Source of the DNA: Diphasiastrum complanatum
Taxonomy: Eukaryota > Streptophyta > Lycopodiopsida > Lycopodiales > Lycopodiaceae
DNA length: 60,000 nt
Direction of reading: 5' to 3'
Assembly: GCA_029204225.1 (NCBI GenBank)
Contig: CM055104.1
Span: 39,302,527 to 39,362,526 of the forward strand
Made by a program: the position numbers and the translations under genes. This document shows, piece after piece, positions 52,801 to 60,000 of this stretch. Every line of letters starts with the position of its first letter. Within the stretch, counting starts at the first letter, position 1. The notes below the pieces were generated by a model. That model searched no databases. It had not been told where the DNA came from and saw only the letters and a list, made by a program, of their open reading frames with translations.

Positions 52801-55794
52801 GTCCTATTGTTTGCAAAAAGTACAGTACACTATTTGCAGTAGCAGGAAATTTGTCAGCCATGCTTCATGGAAAAGTGCATATTTAGTAAATACATTTTTT
52901 AATTTCAGGCCAGGAAGTCTTGTTTTGTTGGATTGGATTGGAGACATAGGCAGCACCCATCATACACTGGGCAAGTTTGAGTCTTGAGGTTAAAAGTATG
53001 AAAAGATTTGTACGTTAATAATGTGCAAGGCTTTATTATGCCAGTAAGCTTGTATAATGACTATATGCCTAGTTGATGAGCAGTGGTGGCCATTCTTGCA
53101 TTTTCCTCTCCCTTATTTACGACTTACATGGATGTTCAAACTTTGCATGAGCATGTCAAGTCTCCCAGTAGATGTAGAGACGGTGTTACTTCAGTGTTAA
53201 AGGAATGCAAGACTAACAAAGATCATTTGATCAAACTTGGCACTTGGGTTATGCTTAGTGGACAAAGGCCATGAATGCTCCTATATATACATATCACAAA
53301 ATACTAACCATTTTCGCTACTGTGGACTCCTCTTATGAATCATGGCTTTTTTTTTAACATTTTTCACTACTGATATAATCATAAACAAGACTTCAGGTCG
53401 TACCTATATTTAAGTTTACGCAAATTCGGTATCTCTTCCACTTTTATGGAAGGATTTTCTTCTATACTCAAGTGTTTAGTGTACATTTAGCCTGAATGTG
53501 AAATAAAACTAGAAATAAGTAGAGGGAATCTGAAAGGTAGTGAATGAGATCAGAATCAGAAACTTTGCAACAGAGTAATGTACCACAGACAAGGTCGCGA
53601 ATTTGTTTACACATGGTTATTTTGGAACTACTTGCTGTTGAATTTTTCATGGCAATCACGCAGTGTTGCGGTATAAAGTGCAACCATTGGATAGGAAAGT
53701 TTAGAAACACCATGGGTCACATTGTCGTAGGTCCTCGACTTTTCTGGCTAGACTTCTTCCATCTCAAAACGAATAAATAGACACACTAGCCAAGGTTACA
53801 CCCCGATTCAAACCGGCCGAATCTTTCCAGTTCAAAGCGGCCGATTCTTTCCGGTTCGAACCGGCAGGCCAGGTTCAAATCGGAAAACGGTTCAAACCAA
53901 AAAAAAAAATTTCCAAAATGATCTTTTTGGCTTTTTTTTTTTTTTTTTTAAAATCCGGTTCGAACCGAAATCCGGTTCGAACCAGCTCCGAACGGCTCGA
54001 ACGGTTCGAACCGTGGTGTAACCTTGCTAAAAATTTGTGCATGTGTAAGTGTGTACTCAGTGGTTCTCAGTCTCCAGCCAACTAGCTCTAATGCTCCCCT
54101 CCCCTCTTTGTTAGTGTAGATGTGATAAATCGTTTGTTGATACCTTTAGAAACTTTTTAACTCAACCTCAACAATAGAGTGTATTTTTATGTATTTCACT
54201 TGTCGCTTCGATTGACATGTGACACTTAGCAATAGATTTTGAGCAGCAAATATTCCTTTTCACATTCTGAATGCCACTTAAAGTTTTGAGAATCATGTAA
54301 TGATTCAGAGGAGCATTGGTTTTGGATTTATCTTCTTGTTTGTGTTTAGGCAACCTAAAGTTTTGAGAATCAGTAATGATTTAGAGGAGCATTGGTTTTA
54401 AATTTATCTTCTTGTTTGTGTTTAGGCACGGATATTTCCGGAGAGGTTCTTAGCATAGGATCGGGTGTGAATGGATTTCAACCAGGTGACAAGGTTGTAA
54501 GCTGGCTTGACATATCGGTAAGCTAAAAGCATGACATCACATCTCTACTATGAGGAGCTTGAACTGGAAGCAAAATAATTGATTTGTCAGTTTGAAAAAC
54601 AGTAGTCTTTTATCTCTAATTCACATTACACACGATATTGTTACCACATATCTCATATCAAAGCCAAGAGGTGAAGAATGTGTAGTGAGAGCGGTCTTTG
54701 TGCAAAGATTCTTGGATTTCTTGATTAGGGCAACTTCTGATAGGTAGTCTTTCAGAAAGCTTATATTACTATATCTGTGTTTGGTGTGTAAAGGCTGGAG
54801 GTGGTTTTGCACAAGTTGCTACAGCAACTCTAAAAACCACTGTGAAAAGACCTCAAGAAGTTTCTGCAGTGGATGGTGCTTGCTTGCCTGTGGCTGGAAT
54901 TACAGCACTCCAAAGCCTGAGAGACTCTGCTGGCGTTGCACTTGATGGGTGTTACAAGGGGAATATTCTTATAACTGCAGCATCTGGTGGTGTTGGAACA
55001 TTTGCTGTGCAGGTTTGTTTTGAAGATATTCTCCTCTCGTTCAATTATTTCTTTGGGGTATTATGCAAATCAGCAACATTTTCTGTGCAGGTTTGTTTTT
55101 AAGATATTTCTCCTCTCGTTCTACTTATTGCTTTGGGGTATTATGCAAATCAGCACCTTGATCTGCTGAAGACTCATTCCAATTTTGCAGGAAAAGATGT
55201 TCTAGCTGCTAGTTATCCATGTCTCTTGGTGGATTTGTCAAGTTGTCATCTTGTCAGTCTAGCTGCCTGCTATATTGTAACAATGAATGATCATGTGATC
55301 GAACGTAAATCTGTTCAATGCAGATTGCCAAGCTTGGGGGTGCTCATGTGACGGCAACCTGTGGAGCTCGCAACATTGATTTGCTCAAAAGCTTAGGGGC
55401 AGATGAAGTCCTGGATTACAAAACTTCCGAGGGTGCTCAGCTCATAAGTCCATCAGGTAGGAAATATGATGCTGTTATTAATTGTGCAAGCGGCATACCA
55501 TGGTCTCATTTTCAAAAAGTGCTTGCTCCCAGAGGTAAAGTGATAGAGCTGTCACCCTCCTTCAAAGGTCTTCTCACAAGTGCTGTGAAGAAGGTGACAT
55601 TTTCCAAACAGAAGCCAGTGCCGTTCTTCATGTCTGCAAACTCAAAGGACCTTCAAATTCTGGTTGATCTTGTGAAAGAGGGAAAGCTGAAGCCAGTAAT
55701 TGACTCCGAATTTCCATTAGAGAGAGCAAAAGATGCATGGCACAAATCTGTCGAAGGACATGCCACAGGAAAAATAGTTATCATTTGTGCGTAA
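49820..55794 (+). CDS. NAD(P)H:quinone oxidoreductase of the chloroplast-envelope type (MDR family), complete, 5 exons
   Basis: Exons 49820-49882, 51963-52104, 54426-54517, 54794-55012, 55324-55794 join in frame: 987 nt, 328 aa, stop TAA. That is close to Arabidopsis ceQORH (At4g13010, 329 aa). N-terminal GroES-like domain: GEILVKIEAVSVNPVDYKIQ, then GEVLSIGSGVNGFQPGDKVV. Rossmann nucleotide-binding motif AASGGVG at residues 161-167, then HVTATCGARNIDLLKSLGAD, typical of zinc-independent MDR reductases. It ends GHATGKIVIICA. The family reduces quinones or reactive enones with NAD(P)H. The Arabidopsis relative sits on the inner chloroplast envelope without a cleaved transit peptide, and no transit peptide is seen here. 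The exon 2 start at 51963 (ATGTAG|TATGCAG) was chosen to give LE-YAEVPIPTP. The exon 2 donor (CAG|GTCTTC) is weak. Polyadenylation candidate AATAAAT near 55980. Confidence 0.93.
50570..51450. other. GC-rich island in intron 1, probable insertion of unknown type
   Basis: 50880-51260 is very GC-rich (GGCGCCGG, GCGCCACCGGG, GGGCGCCAGG repeats) within an AT-rich intron. It has overlapping long open frames on both strands that follow from composition. The sides contain more ordinary sequence (TTATACACCCACCCGTTAAG). A TATATATGC lies near 51282. No termini or duplications could be fixed. Confidence 0.45.
53791..54026. mobile_element. TTCGAACCGG-rich MITE with 12-bp inverted termini
   Basis: It begins CAAGGTTACACC and ends GGTGTAACCTTG, a perfect 12-bp inverted repeat. 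Inside are many GGTTCGAACC-type palindromes and a poly-T tract. CAAGG fits the hAT terminal consensus YARNG. The 8-base flanks do not match, so no TSD is supported. It lies in intron 2 of the oxidoreductase gene. Confidence 0.75.
54281..54426. repeat. Tandem duplication (76-77 bp) covering the intron 2 acceptor
   Basis: Two copies from AAGTTTTGAGAATCA to TTTGTGTTTAGGCA end at 54352 and 54428. Both keep the pyrimidine stretch and AG acceptor. Only the second joins in frame to exon 3 (GTDISGEV). Confidence 0.9.
55001..55155. repeat. Tandem duplication (78 bp) covering the intron 4 donor
   Basis: CTGTGCAG|GTTTGTTTT occurs at 55005 and 55083, and both units end TATTATGCAAATCAGCA. The exon 4 end and donor are thus present twice. 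Confidence 0.9.
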
Positions 55795-56163
55795 TTGGAA
55801 GAATATTAAGTGGAGTTAGTGCTTAACGTTTGTATGCCATGTTATCAAATCACATTTGAACATCATGTATATAGTGTGTAGTTTTGGCCTTGGTTTTAGC
55901 TATGTCGTGTTGTAATTCTTACAAAAGGGAACTTTGAAACGGCATCTACAGTAGTCAAAAAGTTGCTATGTATGTATTCAAATAAATCATGAAATGGTTG
56001 AGAAGTGTGTATTGTAATTATTCAGTTTCTGAATCGACTAGATTGTTTCTCCATCAAAGTTAATTGGTGTTATTATGTATGTGAGAGAGAGATGCAATAG
56101 CCCCTTGACACCATTTACGAATGTCTTGTATCCTATGGTTTGAGCAATCAAGCTTTTATTGCC

Positions 56164-56166
<3 letters not shown>

Positions 56167-56199
<33 letters not shown>
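56167..56199. repeat. (GA)n microsatellite
   Basis: About 16 uninterrupted GA units, shortly after the oxidoreductase gene. Confidence 0.95.
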
Positions 56200-56201
<2 letters not shown>

Positions 56202-57396
56202 TTATTGAATTCTACATTGTTGTTTTGATATAGATCCTTTGTGAAATTGGATTCTCCTTTTTCACAAATAGATATATCCAGTAAGGGGACAACAACAGGT
56301 GGATTGGGTTTTCCATGCTTGTGAATATAGCAGCTAAGCTTCTTTTGATAATCTAGACGAGCTTTGTGAGAAACAATCCGATTCAGAAAGAAAGATCAGT
56401 TTGAACTCGCCCGTGCTAGTTATGGCCTCTTGTGCATGCAAAGTGGTGTTGCGGAGTACTCTTCTTTCTCAAGAATTTGCCAAATTGTTAATAGTTTTAG
56501 TTCTAGAAATGTTTAGCTTGGTAATTTGTCCTCTGGCTCCTTTCTAGCAATTGTTTGGATTTGTAATTTGTATGTGTTAAATTCAAAGATGATGCAGGTT
56601 TGCATCAACGACGATCCATTGTCCCAAAGGCTTAGAGTAAGTGTCATCTCTGCCAAAATAACTTGTAGAGTTCTAAAGGAACACTTTTGTTTTTTTTGGG
56701 AGGGGGTTGGGTTTAGGGTTAACTGGCATGGTGGTATAGAAATCCTTTCCTCTGCCCTTGAGATCTAGAATATAACTTTAGTCAGCCGCACCAAAAGGAC
56801 ACAACATGAAAACAAGTACAACTGCTCTCTTGAAGTAATTACAATAAAGTTTTGATGCTCATATCCTAGCCTTTTTTTTGGTCTTGTCAATTGAGCATTA
56901 CAAGTCTTGGATATTGATTCAAATTTGGGCCTAAAAATCTAAATTGGCAAATCGGATATAGGATTTTCAAGAAATTAGATATGGTTTAAAGCAAAAATAT
57001 ACCTATTGGTAAAGTTTATAGGGGGCAAATTACATTGTCATAATGCAATTGCAGTCACCTCGGTCTTGAATCTTGATTCTTGAATTTAGAATGTGGCATC
57101 ACTTCCCAATAAAGTATTATAAAATGTTGCAGTTTGTGTTTTGATTTATCAATGATTCAAAAGCAATAAAAAGACAAAATCAAGTCAATCTTTATTGTTA
57201 ATTTCACATCATCACATAAGCTCCAACTACTTAGCCATCGATTTGGACTTGATCTGAGCAATGTGAATCGTTGATCAACGAAATTCTTTGATCATGTAGA
57301 TGAAATGTTTTTGTGTGTTGAACTAGGCTGGAGGCTAGAGGAGCTCACAAAGAAACATGGAGAAGAGATGTGGGTTCAATGTGTGAACGGGGTCCG

Positions 57397-57399
<3 letters not shown>

Positions 57400-57459
<60 letters not shown>
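57400..57459. repeat. (GA)n microsatellite
   Basis: About 30 uninterrupted GA units. Confidence 0.97.
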
Positions 57460-57462
<3 letters not shown>

Positions 57463-57839
57463 TGAAGCTAAGAATTCCATGCACTATTGCTTCTATCGGA
57501 AGCTTTCCCAAGAAAACTCAAAAACTGTGTTTTTTTTAGATGAAATGCGATCTCTAATCTTCACTTTAATCAATGTTTGCATGCTTCTCTATGAATGCCC
57601 ATTGCCTAGAACCTCTACAAGAAATTATACTTGCTAACTCTCTATAGTTTGTAGCTACTAACCAATTTGTTGAAAATTTTCAGTCTCACTGAAAAATGTT
57701 GAACTTTGAATGCATGACGCAACCAAGCATCTCGGTAGTTCAATAGAATGTTTTGCAATTGTCTTCTTGGAAATCTATAAAAGCTAGAGAAGCTATTCAA
57801 TCAAGAAATAGTCGATTATGATTTGTCAAAGCCTCTTAC

Positions 57840-58670
57840 CTACAAAAAGTTCAAAGACGACATTTTTTGTAACTTTTCTCCAAACTTGACCAATTTTCAC
57901 TTTGCTTCAAAACCTTTCTCCAAGCCATTAGGATAAAGAAGATGTTCACCGCCAATGATTTTATGCCTCAGACTCTCCTTATAGCCCCATCAGTGCAATG
58001 ACAAGTAGAATGCACATTTCATGAGATTTGCAAAGATTTGCAAAGAAACAATGGTCTCAATTCTAGACCTACTGAAAAATGTCGCAACATCTTGTGTTAG
58101 ATGTTAGTCCCTTGCAAGTCATGTCTATATTAAGATTATTATATTTCTTAACTACTTGGAACTTGCCTCAATATAAATGCATTCCTTGTGAAAAGCATGA
58201 CACAACTTATAGGCCATCTTGATGGTGCTTGACATATTTGTACCACATCCTTCATCTTCAACATGACATTTCCATGTAAGAGTATTTTGTGTGACAATCT
58301 ACACACTGCTGTCTTTAGGAATATTCAAAAAATTGTATAAACAATTATGTTATGTGAGAACAATAAACTTAAATATATGCCACCTTTTCAAAGGAAAATT
58401 ATCTAAATAAAATAGTGACTCTTGGTCACTCCAATCGAACATGGCTTGGAGTTTTACAAAGAGCAAAGAAGCAGCCAAACGAGATGTCTTTGCTCATTTA
58501 TATAGAGGTGTACTTGAGTGTGCTCCTAATCTCACTCCTTTCATTCATCAAATAGTCTTCATCTGGTATTAGGAGAGCTTCCTCACCATATATGGCATCG
58601 AGCATATCGCCCATTATGTCAATGTTGTCACGCATTGGATCATCATTTTCACTACTAAAACTTGATTGTC
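57840..58670 (-). mobile_element. Decayed CACTA (En/Spm) TNP2-like transposase remnant
   Basis: Minus strand, heavily broken. SENDDPMRDNIDIMGDMLDA (near 58650-58590) resembles the DDMxxMxxDAFG region of TNP2-like proteins. RHFSVGLELRPLFLCKSLQI then TDGAIRRV (near 58085-57970) resemble the LRYFPLxPRLQRLF ... KDGxxRHPxD stretch. Many stops lie between. No CACTA termini were found. Confidence 0.45.
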
Positions 58671-59737
58671 AAAATGAAGACAAGGTAGATAAACACATCT
58701 TCATCCTCATTCACTCTTTTCCAAATTTCCATCAGTAGTGTTGATGATGACACAATTGGTTTATGTGAGGACCATTGCACTCTGTCTTTTTTAGTGCAAT
58801 ACATAAATTACAACTATCGTTGTTACTAAAACTATATGATGAAGATGGAGAATCATTCAAAAAAGAGAGATTAATGAATGATTAATAATTCAAGTTATGG
58901 TGACTACCCATGCACAAAAATTCTCAGTTTAAAAAAATTTAAGATTAATTTATAGTAATGATTTATATAGTTTGCAACTAGTACATGGTTAGAGAGTTTC
59001 TCCATAGACATGTGCATGGTAAAATTATACTCTTACTAAATCTTGTAATGAAATTACAAGCCATATGTTTTGATAGAAAATTGCACCAAAAATGATTTGT
59101 ATATAGTTTTTTGTACGCTTTGTAAATCACACGTCTGAGAGCATGTTCCCATGTGTGTAGATCAGATTTCAGTAGGTTAGATTCAAATCATGGTTAGTCA
59201 ATTTGGTCATGATTCCTAAAATCAAGGGCCAAACTCCATAAATCAAGGAAGTTGGTGATTGATCTAACTACAAAGTTGATAAACCTAATGGTCAGGTCAA
59301 ATTGACATGATTAGGTAAACCTAATGCTAATTTGACACTTGAACACATGCTGACCTGCTCAGCCAGCCAAGGATAGGATCCTCTTTGTACTATCATTTAT
59401 CCAGTCCAATTGAGAGAGATCTAGATTTTGGACTTCGTTGACAATCTTGACTATCTACTCCATTTGTGTGATGATTTTGTAATATGTATGCAATCAAAAC
59501 TTAGTAGAGTTCATTCTCTATTTACAGGTTGTACTATAGGCTATACTTCACACGTGTGGGGTCTGGTTTGCTCATTTTGATCTTATTTGAGTGCTAGTTT
59601 TGCAATAGTTAAATTGATCTTGTTGAGAAATCAGAGAGTGATTCATCTCAAGTCCGAAAGAGAGTGGGATAGCTAGTAGTGATCATATCTTGTACAATCT
59701 ATCTTGTTTCATTGATAGATTGTAGAAATCCCTATCA
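58671..59737. other. Spacer, probably including LTR or leader of the next copia element
   Basis: AT-rich, no gene. The 500 bases before the gag ATG could contain its 5' LTR. AAATCAGAGAGTG near 59628 partly resembles the PBS TGGTATCAGAGC, but too weakly to call. Confidence 0.4.
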
Positions 59738-60000
59738 TTGAAGATGGCATCCATAAGTGCCTATCTTTTGGATTCTATTGATACTTCAAATTATTCAATT
59801 TGGAAGTTAAGAATGGAATCCATCCTTATTATGCAAGATTTGATGGATATCGTGAATGGAGAGGAAGATGAGCCAATCCATCCACAGGAAGCAACTAAAT
59901 ACAAGAGAAGGTGCAAGATTGCACTCCATTGTATTAAAATAAATGTTGCAAATGATTTGCTCAAGGGAGTAGGAGCATGTATCTGAGCCCAAGAGGCTTG
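59738..60000 (+). mobile_element. Ty1/copia gag, N-terminal part, runs off the right edge
   Basis: The frame from ATG 59738 reads MKMASISAYLLDSIDTSNYS, then IWKLRMESILIMQDLMDIVN and ATKYKRRCKIALHCIKINVA. This is the conserved start of copia gag (NYxxWKxxMxxxL, then a hydrophobic helix). A TGA falls at 59984-59986, but the frame continues AQEA. It differs from the copia at 33068-48970. Confidence 0.8.

Larger units (their letters stand above)
55990..57839. other. Intergenic spacer with GA repeats
   Basis: No gene recognised. It contains a GA tract at 56167-56199 and a longer one at 57400-57459. The open frame at 57305-57637 spans the second repeat and has no domain. Confidence 0.6.

Overview
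This is nuclear DNA of a seed plant, most likely an angiosperm. It contains two host genes with plant-type introns, a broken aquaporin gene, plant clades of LTR retrotransposons primed by initiator tRNA-Met, and long AT-rich spacers with (CT)n/(GA)n tracts. Large TE-filled introns fit a big genome, possibly a magnoliid or basal angiosperm, but that placement is a guess.

Layout. 1-2290 (minus strand) holds a Ty3/gypsy RNase H-integrase scrap and the ORF1/endonuclease part of a LINE. 3396-20165 (plus) is the 3' part (11 exons, 314 codons plus stop) of a P2A-type Ca2+/Mn2+ ATPase like Arabidopsis ECA3. Its 5' exons are not visible and probably lie left of the window. Intron 7 holds a three-level nest: a hAT-type non-autonomous transposon (9176-16445), inside it a complete but RT-less gypsy-like element (9379-15999), and inside that element's 3' LTR an inverted solo LTR (15332-15723). 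20166-33060 is intergenic: a decayed gypsy RT/RNase H, palindromic MITEs, and a two-exon NIP aquaporin pseudogene (29482-30030). 33068-49200 is a Ty1/copia element split by a 12.4-kb Ty3/gypsy block (34208-46772). That block carries gag-pol, two minisatellite arrays, two unknown downstream ORFs and one LTR. 49820-55794 (plus) is a complete five-exon gene for a 328-aa NAD(P)H quinone oxidoreductase of the chloroplast-envelope ceQORH type. The rest holds a decayed CACTA transposase (about 57840-58670, minus) and the start of another copia gag (59738 onward).

The two host genes are functionally unrelated: one is an endomembrane cation pump, the other a medium-chain dehydrogenase/reductase. Most of the interest is in the mobile DNA: LTRs with AGTTA...TAACT ends confirmed by two independent target-site duplications, a retroelement whose RT-integrase section is replaced by unfamiliar sequence, a gypsy block whose only LTR is followed by what looks like its own leader, and tandem duplications that copied splice sites in the oxidoreductase gene.

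All calls come from reading the sequence and remembered family motifs; no database search was run.
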